Below, in pieces: positions 26,098 through 35,444 of a DNA stretch of 64,000 nucleotides. The number at the start of each line of letters is the position of its first letter. Within the stretch, counting starts at the first letter, position 1. The notes under the pieces were generated by a model, which was given only the letters and a program-made list of their open reading frames with translations, was not told the DNA's origin and did no database searches. A program made the position numbers and the translations under genes. This DNA comes from JAKZVK01 sp965248255 (GTDB lineage Bacteria > Acidobacteriota > Terriglobia > Bryobacterales > UBA6623), in the NCBI GenBank assembly GCA_965248255.1, contig CBDFIW010000003.1, positions 1,178,001 to 1,242,000 of the forward strand, in the 5' to 3' direction.

Positions 26098-26547
26098 CTA
26101 ACCTGCTGTCTCGGCCGCTACACCCGGGACGTCGAGCATGTGCGGCGGGCTCGTACTGTGGCCACTCAGGTCTTCCGCCGGCCGGCCCCTCCGGCAGCGG
26201 GAGACCTTCAAAAGCAGGTCGACCTCGACCGGCTGCATCTCGAGGCGATCCGCAATTCCCGCAGTCCCGAAACCGCTCTTGGCCAGTTCGAAGGCGATTG
26301 CACTCTTGGTCTCACGGCATGTTGAGGATTCAGCGCAGGCCGGGGCCGGCGAGGGCACTTCGGCGGGCACGCCTCTCGAGGCTATCGTGCTCAGGCGCGC
26401 CTCGAAGTTCTGAACCGTCGCCTCCAGGTCCGCTTCGATCGTAAGCAGGTGCGTCCGAAGGGCCCGGACTCGCCGACAAAACAGATAGCCCAACAAAACA
26501 AGACCGACTTGGAAATACAGCATAAAACCGATGTTGAGAGAGTCCAT
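26098..26547 (-). CDS. DUF2802-like flagellar-locus protein
   Basis: 149 residues. An N-terminal transmembrane helix (GFMLYFQVGLVLLGYLFCRR) is followed by a coiled-coil (HLLTIEADLEATVQNFEARL) and a C-terminal block AIAFELAKSGFGTAGIADRL then EVDLLLKVSR. This resembles the small HTH-like end of DUF2802 proteins found in flagellar operons. It is the last gene of the minus-strand flagellar run, 18 bases after the fliN/Y stop. Its role in motility is not established. Confidence 0.55.
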   Translation of the reverse strand: MDSLNIGFMLYFQVGLVLLGYLFCRRVRALRTHLLTIEADLEATVQNFEARLSTIASRGVPAEVPSPAPACAESSTCRETKSAIAFELAKSGFGTAGIADRLEMQPVEVDLLLKVSRCRRGRPAEDLSGHSTSPPHMLDVPGVAAETAG

Positions 26548-26565
26548 CCATTGCCCCTTCGTATG

Positions 26566-27465
26566 TCAGAGAATCGAGCGAATGCGCTCCTTGCGACTCA
26601 CGACCTCGGTGATTCGGATACCGTAGTTCCCGTCGACCACCACGACTTCTCCTCGCGCGACCACGGCGTCGTTTACAAGCACGTCCACCGGATCGGTGGC
26701 GGAGCGATTCAACTCGACGATCGAACCAGAGGCGAGTTTGAGGACGTCTTCCAACAGAAGTTGTGTTCTCCCAAAGCTGACGCTAAGGTCGAGGTCGACC
26801 TCCATCAGCAGTTCCAGGTTGTGGGTGGCTGTAGGGCTCAGGGCGAAGCTGGAACTCTGCTCTTCCTGACCCTCCTGGGCGCCGTTCGATGCCGTCTCCG
26901 CTGCGTCGTCTAGTCTCTTCGGCGCTTGGGCCGCGCGATCAGTGGAAAGGATCCACTCGAGCATCGATTCGGTCGGCACAACGGCAAGAAGATGGTTCGC
27001 GCTTTCGAGCTCGAACTGTAGCTGGAAACCCATCGATCCAGCCCGGGGGGCGGAATCTTTCGACGGCTGGGCGAACTCCACCGTTGTGCCGGCGTTCTCT
27101 GAGAAAGCCGCAGCCACAACGTTGGCGGACTGTTTGACGATTTCGAGGTAGGTCTCTAGGACCGTGGTATCCGGCAGCTCTTCCTCGCCGGCAATGACTC
27201 GAGCAAGGCCGCGGGCGGTGTCACTTGCGCACCCAATGCTGAATGCCGCTCCTTCAGGTAGGCCGGTGGGCAATCGGTACCAAAGCGGCTCCTGCCACTG
27301 TTGCCAAAGCTCTTGCGCGGGGGGTTGGCGGTCGAGCTCGATGTCGGCCAAGGCACCTTGCAGGTCCAGCATCTTAAGGACCGTCTGGAACCCGGAGTCC
27401 CACGCGGCGCAGAGCCAGTGTGAGACCCGCTCTTGCGACCACTTTGCGTTGTCGATCGAGGCCAT
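26566..27465 (-). CDS. fliN: Flagellar switch protein FliN/FliY-type
   Basis: 299 residues. The C-terminal SpoA domain (MEVDLDLSVSFGRTQLLLED, then GSIVELNRSATDPVDVLVND, then GYGIRITEVVSRKERI-like end NYGIRITEVVSRKE) is FliN. The N-terminal 200 residues include a region (LEIVKQSANVVAAAF) like the CheC/FliY or FliM-middle fold, though clear CheC phosphatase residues were not identified. It would sit at the base of the C-ring. It directly follows fliM. A second, shorter FliN is encoded at 36650-37039. Confidence 0.85.
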   Translation of the reverse strand: MASIDNAKWSQERVSHWLCAAWDSGFQTVLKMLDLQGALADIELDRQPPAQELWQQWQEPLWYRLPTGLPEGAAFSIGCASDTARGLARVIAGEEELPDTTVLETYLEIVKQSANVVAAAFSENAGTTVEFAQPSKDSAPRAGSMGFQLQFELESANHLLAVVPTESMLEWILSTDRAAQAPKRLDDAAETASNGAQEGQEEQSSSFALSPTATHNLELLMEVDLDLSVSFGRTQLLLEDVLKLASGSIVELNRSATDPVDVLVNDAVVARGEVVVVDGNYGIRITEVVSRKERIRSIL

Positions 27466-27479
27466 ACTCCCCTAGCGTC

Positions 27480-28442
27480 TCAATGCCCCTTGGGCTTCAC
27501 CTCTCGAACCAAAACGCCCCGGCGATTCTCGACAACGATGATCTCGCCCTTGAACTTGCATTTTCCATTGACCTGCAGCTCGGTAAGCCGCCGGAGCGGC
27601 AGGTCGAGCGACACTACGTCCGCTTGTTGCAGCCTGAGCAAATCGCGCACGGTGATCTTGGCGCCGACCAGCCGCGTGTCGACCCCCAACGGTACCCGCT
27701 TCAGTAGAGCCTGCATGCTATGACGCTCCTGCTGCGATCCGGTTGTCCTTTGGATGGACCATTGCTGCTCGAACCTCTGGCCCATCATCTTGACCAGAAT
27801 AGACGGGATCCCGAAGTTCATCATCCCCCGGGCTTCACCCATCGTGATCTCGAATCCAATGGCAACGATTGCTTCGTTGGGAGAAAGAATCTGCATCAAC
27901 TGTGGCTGGGTCTCCGTCGCCTCGACGGTGAAGTTGAGCTCCGCCACCGGCGCCCATGCTTCGCGCAGGTCGTGCAGGACAATTCTCACCACACCCTCGG
28001 TAATGCTCCGCTCGATGTCGGTGATCTCGCGGGTCGCATCGGCAATCGCGGCACCGGTTCCGCCCAGCAACACGTCCAGTACGGGAAAGACCAGCGAGGG
28101 GTTGACTTCCAGGACCGAGTTGCCCTCCATCGGCTTCATCCCGATGCTCGATATGCAGGTAGGCGTTGGGAGGTATTGCAGGAATTCACCATACGAAAGC
28201 TGCTCCACCGACACCAGGCTGACCGTCAGGTAGGCGCGCAAATAGGCGCCCAGCGAAGATGCTAGGTTGCGTGCCAGAAAATCATGCATCAAGTGGATTG
28301 ACCGCAGCTGCTCCTTAGGAATCCGATCGGGACGCCTGAAGTCGTAGGTTACGGCCGTCCTCGTGAGGGTGTCAGGCTCGGAGAGATTACCGTGCTCCCG
28401 AAACAACTGATCGATTTCGTCTTGTGAGAGCTTGGTGTTCAT
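27480..28442 (-). CDS. fliM: Flagellar motor switch protein FliM
   Basis: 320 residues starting MNTKLSQDEIDQLF, the conserved N-terminal CheY-P-binding motif. The CheC-like middle domain includes MHDFLARNLASSLGAYLRAY, then VFPVLDVLLGGTG and DIERSITEGVVRIVL. The C-terminal SpoA domain has GVDTRLVGAKITVRDLLRL. FliM forms the C-ring middle layer and receives the chemotaxis signal. Order fliA-fliM-fliN/Y; 14 bases separate its stop from the FliN/Y start. Confidence 0.95.
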   Translation of the reverse strand: MNTKLSQDEIDQLFREHGNLSEPDTLTRTAVTYDFRRPDRIPKEQLRSIHLMHDFLARNLASSLGAYLRAYLTVSLVSVEQLSYGEFLQYLPTPTCISSIGMKPMEGNSVLEVNPSLVFPVLDVLLGGTGAAIADATREITDIERSITEGVVRIVLHDLREAWAPVAELNFTVEATETQPQLMQILSPNEAIVAIGFEITMGEARGMMNFGIPSILVKMMGQRFEQQWSIQRTTGSQQERHSMQALLKRVPLGVDTRLVGAKITVRDLLRLQQADVVSLDLPLRRLTELQVNGKCKFKGEIIVVENRRGVLVREVKPKGH

Positions 28443-28501
28443 GTCAAAAGGTGGTCATCTGGATGGTTCCGCGATGCCGATGCAGGCGGACGAGTGCGGC
28501 T

Positions 28502-29251
28502 CTAGGTCGGCCACTTGGCCCGCAGCGACGCCCGCATGCGCAGAATCGCCTGCGACTTGAGTTGGGACACACGAGTTTCATGCAGATGAACGATCTGTGC
28601 GATCTGCCGCAGGGTCAGCTCCTTGTGGTAGTAGAGTGTCACGATGGTCCTCTCGATCTCCGGCAGCCGCTCGATCGCCGTGACGACCAGCCGGGAGAGC
28701 TCCGAGCGTTCGAAGAGGTTGGACGGCCAGTGTTCCTCGTCATCAGAGACGAAACGCAGTACGTCGGTTCCCTCGCCCTCACCCGGTCCCGCCTGCTCCA
28801 TGGGCGCCAGGTTGATACCACGGATTTCGACTAGCCAGCGGCGATATTCTTGGAGTGAAACCTCCAATTCCTCAGCCACCTCATCCTCGGTGGGGGTGCG
28901 TTGCAATCTCTTTTCAGCCGCCGAAATAGCGCCCTCAATCAGCTTAGACTTGCGCCGCTTGTTGCGAGGCGCCCAATCGAGACTCCGTAAGCTGTCTAGA
29001 ATCGACCCACGAATCTTGTGCTCGGCGTAGGTTTTGAGCTTGACGTTCAAGGTGCGGTCGAAGTGGTCCACGGCGTCGATCAAGCCGAGTACGCCCGCGC
29101 TGATCAGGTCATCGAGGACGACGCTGCCCGGCAGCTTGTCATGAATCCGGGAGGCGATGAGCTTCACCTGCGGCAGGTGTTCAAGAATCAGGCGTTCGCG
29201 CTCGGCGTCGTCCTCGCGAGGTTGCGGGCTTTTCGACAGCTTGGTGTACAT
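28502..29251 (-). CDS. fliA: Flagellar sigma factor FliA (sigma-28)
   Basis: 249 residues from the ATG at 29249-29251 (MYTKLSKSPQPRED). Region 2 reads DKLPGSVVLDDLISAGVLGL then AEHKIRGSILDSLRSLDW, the FliA hallmark. Region 3 follows (QRTPTEDEVAEELEV). Region 4 reads LPEIERTIVTLYYHKELTLR then IAQIVHLHETRVSQLKSQAI. It directs RNA polymerase to late flagellar and chemotaxis genes. The gene begins eight bases after the flhF stop. The upstream in-frame extension lacks conservation and would overlap flhF. Confidence 0.95.
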   Translation of the reverse strand: MYTKLSKSPQPREDDAERERLILEHLPQVKLIASRIHDKLPGSVVLDDLISAGVLGLIDAVDHFDRTLNVKLKTYAEHKIRGSILDSLRSLDWAPRNKRRKSKLIEGAISAAEKRLQRTPTEDEVAEELEVSLQEYRRWLVEIRGINLAPMEQAGPGEGEGTDVLRFVSDDEEHWPSNLFERSELSRLVVTAIERLPEIERTIVTLYYHKELTLRQIAQIVHLHETRVSQLKSQAILRMRASLRAKWPT

Positions 29252-29259
29252 ACCGGAGG

Positions 29260-30874
29260 TCAATGAAGCACAGTCTTGTTGAGCAGCAAGTCCAACACGA
29301 ACGGCGCTGTGGCTGGAGCAAGGTCCTCGGGCACACACTGTCCATTCGTGAAGAAGGAAAGCGGCAATCTGGTTCGAGCCATTTCGTTGAGAATCGACCC
29401 GTGGGTCTCGGTCTCATCCAAGCGGGTGAAGAGCAGCTTGTCGGGCCGGAACATCCGGAAGCTTTCGAGATTCCGCCTCAGATCGCTTGCTTTGCCCGTG
29501 GAACCAAGCACGAGGTGCACATCGACGGTCTCCAGCCGGCTCAGCACTTTCGCGAGGCGTCGTGCCTGTTCCCATTCCCCCGGACCATAGCCGGGCGTGT
29601 CGATCAGAATCAGGTCGGGCGGCCCGTCCTCCTGAAGATCGCGCTGAGAATCCATCAGCGACTCCAGGACGCCGGGCAGCGCTTCCGGTTCGGCGACGTG
29701 AGTCACAGTCATTCCCAGAACAGCGGCGTAGGCTGCCAGATGCTCGACAGCGCCGACTCGAATCGGATCGATCGTCACGAGCCGGATGCTGCGCCCCGCA
29801 GCCGGTCCATAACGAAAGGCCAGTTTGGCGATTGTGGTTGTTTTCCCGGCGCCGCTCGGTCCGATGAGAGCAGCCACGCGCGGTTCCCTGCCCGGTGTGC
29901 CCAACAGGCTGGACGTTTGACACAGCCTCTCCAAGCGCTCGCCGAGGATCTGCCACACCTGGTCGCGGTGCAGCCCTCGGCCACCGGCCCCTTCCAGCCC
30001 TACAAGGAGTTGTGCGGCCAGCGCCGGCTCGACCTCGTTGGCCATGAGGTACAGGTAGACTTGCGATGCGATCGGATCGGACAGCAGCTCGCCGCTAGAT
30101 AGGAATATGGCGTTGTGGAGCGGCTGACGGACCTCCACCACGCGACGCAGCTTTTCGAAGTCGTCCGATAGCCTTGTGACGGCGTCGGAAAGCCGACCGG
30201 TCAAGCGGGGTGCGAGCCTCGCGTCTGGTTCGTGCTGCGCGGATGCTTGGACCGGGAGCTGCTCAAACGCGGGCAGCTTGCCGCCTTGAGGCGCCCGCGC
30301 CGGTCGCGCCGGAGGCCATCGCGGCATTCGGCCGTTCAGGACGAGCGTCGAACGAGCCACCCACCCCCGGCTCCGGGGTGGCGGCTTGCGAGATCAGCGG
30401 GCCGAAACTCGTCATCGGCAAGTTGCCCTCCGACCACCCCTCACTCGCCAACCCTGTAGGTTGGCTCTCCGCCGGGACAGGCTCCGGGCCGCGCGTCCCG
30501 TCGGCCACGTCATCGATGAACGGTGGGACGAACTTCTTCCAGTGAGGAAGGCCTCCAGCCGGCACAGGCGCCTCGCCGTAACTCGAGCAAAACGATAAGA
30601 GCGACGCTGTCGGGCTGACGCGTGGTGCGTCGCCTCCTTCCAGGGCGGTCGCGTGAGCCGCAGGGTCAGTCGGTTCCAGCGCTGCGGGCGACTGTTGATC
30701 CCCGGTTCCGCTACGAGTGGGCGGGGGCTCCGGGACTGCGAACGTCACCTCATACCTGCCGCCCTCGCCGTCCGTGGTCCTCGATCCAAGAAAAACAGCA
30801 CTCGCGCCTAGCTCAATTCCGGCCAGACGCACGGCGGCCTCTACCGTCTCGGTGTGATAGCTCTTGAGCTTCAT
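29260..30874 (-). pseudogene. flhF: Flagellar SRP-like GTPase FlhF, split by a frameshift
   Basis: The N-terminal frame starts at 30874 with MKLKSYHTETVEAAVRLAGI, the FlhF B-domain signature, after a GGAGG. It continues through a Pro/Ala linker to a stop at 30263. The C-terminal frame, open only downstream of about 30395, carries the NG domain: GPSGAGKTTTIAKLAFRYG, VTIDPIRVGAVEHL, ILIDTPGYGPG and KLLFTRLDETETHG, ending at 29260. The shift lies in the poorly conserved GC-rich linker (30263-30395). FlhF places the flagellum at the pole. Either the gene is broken or the sequence has an indel error; an FlhG gene is absent. Confidence 0.85.
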
Positions 30875-30985
30875 CTCAGGCCTCCTTCTCCTAGACCGGG
30901 CACGACACACAGCAGTCTCGTCTTTGTATGCCCATCTACTCGACTCAGCTCCTGCACCGACTTCGTGGGCAAACCAGCCGCTCTC

Positions 30986-33028
30986 CTACCGAACCACTCC
31001 GAGTGAAACGATCTTCACCTGCGGCGGCATCTCACCATGCGAAAGCAGCGCGAGCAGCGGAAGTTCGCTCTCGACGATTTGCCGCAATGAGAATCGGATG
31101 GCAGAGGAGCAGATCAGAATAGTCGGTCCTTGGAGCTCCCCGACCGTCTGCTTGACTTTGTCGAGGATCTCTCCGATCGTCTTCGGCGCAAGCACCAGCC
31201 GCGTCGAGATCTCGGTGTGCTCGACTCCGCTCTGAATCGTCTGCTCGAGAGCTGGGTCCATGAAGAACGCCGGAAGTTCTCCGCTGTCGTTGAGATATGG
31301 CTTGACCAACGTGCGCGTGATGGCCTGGCGCACGAACTCGGTGAGCAACGTGGCGTTCTTGGTGGTGACGCCGGCCTCTGCCAAAGCCTCCAGGATGGAC
31401 ACGCCGTCTCGGATCGAGACCCGCTCGCGCAACAGGTTCTGCAGGACCCTCTGAACCAGCGAGAGCGGCAGTAACTTGGGAGCAAGGTCTTCGATCAACC
31501 GCGGCTGATCGTCACGGATGCGGTCGAGGTAAGTGTTGGTGTCTTGCCTTGTGAGAAGCTCGTGCGCATAGGTCCTGATCAACTCCGTGAGGTGCGTCGC
31601 GACGACGTTGGCCGCATCGACGACGGTGTAGCCCATGAGCCGGGCCTTGTCGACGTCGCCGGACGCGATCCAGGTGGCGGGCAGACCGAACGCCGGCTCG
31701 CGGCAGGCCACGCCTTCAAGCTTGCCCTGCGCATGCCCCGGATTGATCGCCAGTTCAGCGTTCGCTTGCAACTCAAAGCGTGCCGCCTCGGCGCCCTTGA
31801 GCAGCACGACGTACTCGCGCGATTTGAGATCGAGGTTGTCCGTCACCCGCACCGGCGGCAGCACGAAACCCAAGTCCGTGGCTAGTTGGCGACGTACCCC
31901 GGCAATCCGTTTGAGCAAGGTGCCGCCCTGCTGAGCGTCCACCAACTTCACGAGGCCTAGGCCGACCTGAATGGCCAACGGCTCGACACGGAGCAGAGTC
32001 TCGACATTCTCCCGCTCGGCTAGCGGCGCCGGCGCCGGCAGGGCCGCCGGCAGGGTCGCCTTCTGCCGCAGATTCCATCCTAGGCCTCCGACCCCGGCAC
32101 CTAGCAAGAGGAAGGGCACCGTCGGTAGTCCAGGCATGATCGCCATCGACGCCAAAACGCCCGACGCGATCAGCAGCGGCTCCGGCTGCAAGAACATCTG
32201 CTTGCCGAAGTCGGCTCCCAGCCTCGACTCGCCCGCCGCCCGTGTCGTGATCACGCCGCCCGACACCGAGATGAGCAAGGCCGGCACGACCGTCACCAGG
32301 CCATCGCCGATCGTCAGGATCGTGTACGTCTCCAGCGCCTCACTTAAACTCATGTCGTGCTGCAGCGCGCCGATCAGGATGCCGGCGATGATGTTGACAC
32401 CGGTGATGATGATGCTGGCAATCGCATCCCGCTGCGTGAAGCGAACGGCGCCGTCCATAGCTCCGTAGAACTCGGCCTCTCGTGATACAGCCTGCCGGCG
32501 CTGGCGCGCCTCGGTCTCATCGATCAGTCCTGCATTTAGGTCCGAGTCGATGCTCATCTGCTTGCCGGGGAGAGCGTCGAGTGTGAATCGTGCCGTGACT
32601 TCCGAGATGCGGACCGCCCCGTGGTTGATCACGACGTACTGGATTGCGATCAGCAGGATGAAGATCACGATTCCGATGATGAGATCGCCGGCTACCACGA
32701 AGTTTCCGAACCCCTCGATCACCTCACCGGCCGCCTGGGTGCCTTGATGGCCGCCCAGTAGGATCAACCGTGTACTCGAGATGTTGAGCGACAGCCGCAG
32801 AATCGTCAGCAGCAGCAGCAAAGAGGGATACACGCTGAACTCGACCGGCCGAGTAATGTACATCGTCGAGATCAGGGTAATGATCGAGATGGTGATGTTG
32901 ACCGCAATCAGCAGGTCGAGAAGGTAGGAGGGGATCGGCAGCACCATCATCAGCACGATCAGCATGATCGCGAGCGGTACCGCCGCGTTCAGCCGATCTG
33001 CTGCTGGTAGTGAGATGGTACTGGCCAT
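30986..33028 (-). CDS. flhA: Flagellar export gate protein FlhA
   Basis: 680 residues from the ATG at 33026-33028. The N-terminal half has about eight membrane helices and the FHIPEP family block VRISEVTARFTLDALPGKQM followed by IDSDLNAGLIDE. The cytoplasmic C-terminal half includes IRDDQPRLIEDLAP and RVLQNLLRERVSIRDGVSIL. FlhA is the largest export-gate subunit and docks chaperone-substrate complexes. 246 bases separate it from flhB; within those no gene is seen. Confidence 0.97.
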   Translation of the reverse strand: MASTISLPAADRLNAAVPLAIMLIVLMMVLPIPSYLLDLLIAVNITISIITLISTMYITRPVEFSVYPSLLLLLTILRLSLNISSTRLILLGGHQGTQAAGEVIEGFGNFVVAGDLIIGIVIFILLIAIQYVVINHGAVRISEVTARFTLDALPGKQMSIDSDLNAGLIDETEARQRRQAVSREAEFYGAMDGAVRFTQRDAIASIIITGVNIIAGILIGALQHDMSLSEALETYTILTIGDGLVTVVPALLISVSGGVITTRAAGESRLGADFGKQMFLQPEPLLIASGVLASMAIMPGLPTVPFLLLGAGVGGLGWNLRQKATLPAALPAPAPLAERENVETLLRVEPLAIQVGLGLVKLVDAQQGGTLLKRIAGVRRQLATDLGFVLPPVRVTDNLDLKSREYVVLLKGAEAARFELQANAELAINPGHAQGKLEGVACREPAFGLPATWIASGDVDKARLMGYTVVDAANVVATHLTELIRTYAHELLTRQDTNTYLDRIRDDQPRLIEDLAPKLLPLSLVQRVLQNLLRERVSIRDGVSILEALAEAGVTTKNATLLTEFVRQAITRTLVKPYLNDSGELPAFFMDPALEQTIQSGVEHTEISTRLVLAPKTIGEILDKVKQTVGELQGPTILICSSAIRFSLRQIVESELPLLALLSHGEMPPQVKIVSLGVVR

Positions 33029-33273
33029 AGTCGAGAAGCCGGACGGCCTACGAGCCGAACCTGCCGCCCCAAGGAGCCCGCGAGGCGTCACCAGTCCGCA
33101 TGTTCCGCGGCTCAACGCCGACACTCAGGTCAAGCGCTGAGTTTCCGTGCCCCGCGAGGTTCGGTGTTTCCCGGGGACCGCGGAGAAGCGGTCAGCGCCG
33201 CGGCTCGTCACAGACAACAGACAGAGGTATCCCGGACGTTAGGAATCCCTCCTAGTTAATCGGTAGATGTGAG

Positions 33274-34302
33274 CTAGAATTTCAGCCACGGCGCGATAAA
33301 GATTGGGGGGGGGATCGCGTCACCGATGTCGGCGCTCTGGTAGAGAGCTTGGGCCAACGGAGGGTTCACCACGATGGGGATGTCGTGTTTCTCCGCCACG
33401 TCACGAATGCGTAAGGCTAGGTAATCCAGGCCCTTAGCCAGAACCAAGGGGGAGGCCATGGCCTCGGGTTCATACCGTAGGGCGACCGCGTAGTGGGTCG
33501 GGTTGGTGACGACGACGGTGGAGTTCGGTACGTCGCTCATCATGCGGCGCCGTGCTATCTCGCGTTGCAGCCGCCGCAGCTTGGCCTTGATCTGCGGGTT
33601 TCCTTCGAGGTCTTTATGCTCTTGTTTGACCTCCTGCTTGGTCATCATCAGTTTCTTGTGGATCTTGCGCCGTTGCCGGTAGAGGTCGAACAGGCCTACC
33701 ACCATGAGCAGCACCGCCGCTTTGGCCAGCAGTTCCGCGAGCGCCTCGCCCATGAAAGCCGCACCGGCCTCGAAGGAAATCTTGGGAAGCTGTAAGAACC
33801 CGTCGATCTCGCCGCGGACGATGTACCAAAACACCCAGCCCACCACCGGCAGCATCACCAACGCCTTCAAAACCTGGCTGAGGTTCTCGCCGGGCAGTTC
33901 GGAGAGTTTTTGTTTGGGGTTCAGCCGTTTCAGGTCGGGCGTGAGGCGCTTTGGCGCCAGCGCAAACCCGGTCTGTGCCATGTGAATCAGAATGCCCAGC
34001 GTCAACAGAACGGCGGCGTACACCCTCATGAAAGATAGAGGCCCTGTGGTAAGCGACGCCGCCATCTCGCGCAACGTCTCCAACGTGATCGTGCCCTCGA
34101 AGGCCTCGCGAAACAGCCTCCTCGCCGCCTCCATTAGTCCGGCGACCGCATCGTCCCCATAGACCCACAACATCAACACCGCGGCCGCAAACTGAGCCGA
34201 CGCGGTGAAGTCTCGACTCGAGGGAACTTGCCCTTCTTCCCGCGCCTTCTGCTTGCGGCGGGGAGTCGGTTGTTCGGAGCGTTGTCCTTGATCCTCAGCC
34301 AT
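33274..34302 (-). CDS. flhB: Flagellar export protein FlhB
   Basis: 342 residues. N-terminal SEQPTPRRKQKAREEGQVP is the family start; four membrane helices follow. The autocleavage site NPTH is present in VVVTNPTHYAVALRYEP, consistent with substrate-specificity switching from rod/hook to filament export. The C-terminus reads KGLDYLALRIRDVAEKHDIP and PPLAQALYQS. It starts seven bases after the fliR stop. Confidence 0.97.
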   Translation of the reverse strand: MAEDQGQRSEQPTPRRKQKAREEGQVPSSRDFTASAQFAAAVLMLWVYGDDAVAGLMEAARRLFREAFEGTITLETLREMAASLTTGPLSFMRVYAAVLLTLGILIHMAQTGFALAPKRLTPDLKRLNPKQKLSELPGENLSQVLKALVMLPVVGWVFWYIVRGEIDGFLQLPKISFEAGAAFMGEALAELLAKAAVLLMVVGLFDLYRQRRKIHKKLMMTKQEVKQEHKDLEGNPQIKAKLRRLQREIARRRMMSDVPNSTVVVTNPTHYAVALRYEPEAMASPLVLAKGLDYLALRIRDVAEKHDIPIVVNPPLAQALYQSADIGDAIPPPIFIAPWLKF

Positions 34303-34309
34303 CGCGGAC

Positions 34310-35092
34310 TCAGCGCGTCACCAGCGCGATGATGACTTCCTGCGCCTCCGCCGCAAGGTCGTAGAACAGCCTTGGCCCGAGCAGCAAGAGCGGGTAAATC
34401 AGTGCCGTTGCGGCTATAATCTTTGCGGGAAAGGCCAGCGTCAGGAGTTGCAATCGACTGTTGATCTGATTCAACAGCCCCAGCGTCAAGTCGATCAGCA
34501 GCAGCACGGCAATGACGGGAAACGCCAATCGAACGCCGGTTTCGATCACCGTGGCGCCCAGTTCGATCAGCATCATCGCATCGGCGGGTCGGGTGAGGAA
34601 GTGTCCCAGCGGCCAACTCTCGAGGCTGTCGGCCAAAGCGCGAACGACGTGAAGGTGGAGATTGAAGGCGAAGAACAACAGGCTGGCATGGAGGGCGAAA
34701 ATCACGTTCAGAATAGACGCGTCCACCTGGGTCGTTGGATCGACCGTGTTGATGTAGGAGTAACCTGCCTGAAAACCGAGGATTTGGGCGGCCAGCCCGA
34801 AAGCCTCCAGCAGCAGCCCCACAGCCGCGCCGACCGCCAGGCCGAAGGCGGCCTCCGACAGCACCATGCCGGCCAACTGCCACACCACCGCCGGCGATGA
34901 CAGCACAGCGGCGTCCTGCATCCCATACGCCAACGGCGCCAACAGGAAAGCCAGCACCACTGCCAACAGGATTTTCGGATGCGATGGAAGGCGGTTGGCC
35001 CCGGGAATCGGCACGAACACAAGCATGCCCGACGTCCGGGACAGCAGCAGGACGTAGTTAAGAAGCCAGGCGGTGGAGAACTCGAGGGTCAC
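34310..35092 (-). CDS. fliR: Flagellar export protein FliR
   Basis: 260 residues, polytopic, with FliR blocks FVPIPGANRLPSHPKILLAV, EAAFGLAVGAAVGLLLEAF, TVDPTTQVDASILN (as NTVDPTTQVD) and LLIDLTLGLLNQINSRLQLL. FliR assembles with FliP and FliQ into the helical export-gate core in the basal body. It lies between fliQ and flhB in the usual fliPQR-flhBA order. Confidence 0.95.
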   Translation of the reverse strand: MTLEFSTAWLLNYVLLLSRTSGMLVFVPIPGANRLPSHPKILLAVVLAFLLAPLAYGMQDAAVLSSPAVVWQLAGMVLSEAAFGLAVGAAVGLLLEAFGLAAQILGFQAGYSYINTVDPTTQVDASILNVIFALHASLLFFAFNLHLHVVRALADSLESWPLGHFLTRPADAMMLIELGATVIETGVRLAFPVIAVLLLIDLTLGLLNQINSRLQLLTLAFPAKIIAATALIYPLLLLGPRLFYDLAAEAQEVIIALVTR

Positions 35093-35155
35093 GGCAGTTG
35101 GAGTGTGTCCCGCCCAAAGGCAGATCGTCCAGGCGGTCTCGTGGTGGCCGTGCGG

Positions 35156-35425
35156 TCAGCGCGCAAAGCGCTCCAGCCCTCCAAACAGGTCGACCGTGTA
35201 CCTCACCAGCCGGTCGGCCATCCACGGAAGTAGCAACATCCCGGCGACCAGGAACACGAACAATCGCGGCACCGAGTTGAACGCCGGGTCCTGCATCGAA
35301 GTCAGGATCTGGACCAGGCTCACGACAATGCCCGCGGCGAACCCGATCAGAAGAATCGGGCCGCCGACCGTCAGGGCAACCCAGAAAGCCTGACGAGTTA
35401 CTTCGACGGCAAGATCGACGTTCAC
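35156..35425 (-). CDS. fliQ: Flagellar export protein FliQ
   Basis: 89 residues with two membrane hairpin helices: QAFWVALTVGGPILLIGFAA and FLVAGMLLLPWMADRLVRY, plus the conserved turn LVQILTSMQDPAFNSVPRL. Four copies of FliQ join FliP5-FliR1 in the export gate. The start MNVDLAVEVT matches the family's usual length. Confidence 0.95.
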   Translation of the reverse strand: MNVDLAVEVTRQAFWVALTVGGPILLIGFAAGIVVSLVQILTSMQDPAFNSVPRLFVFLVAGMLLLPWMADRLVRYTVDLFGGLERFAR

Positions 35426-35444
35426 GAGGCGTTCGCTCCCAAGG

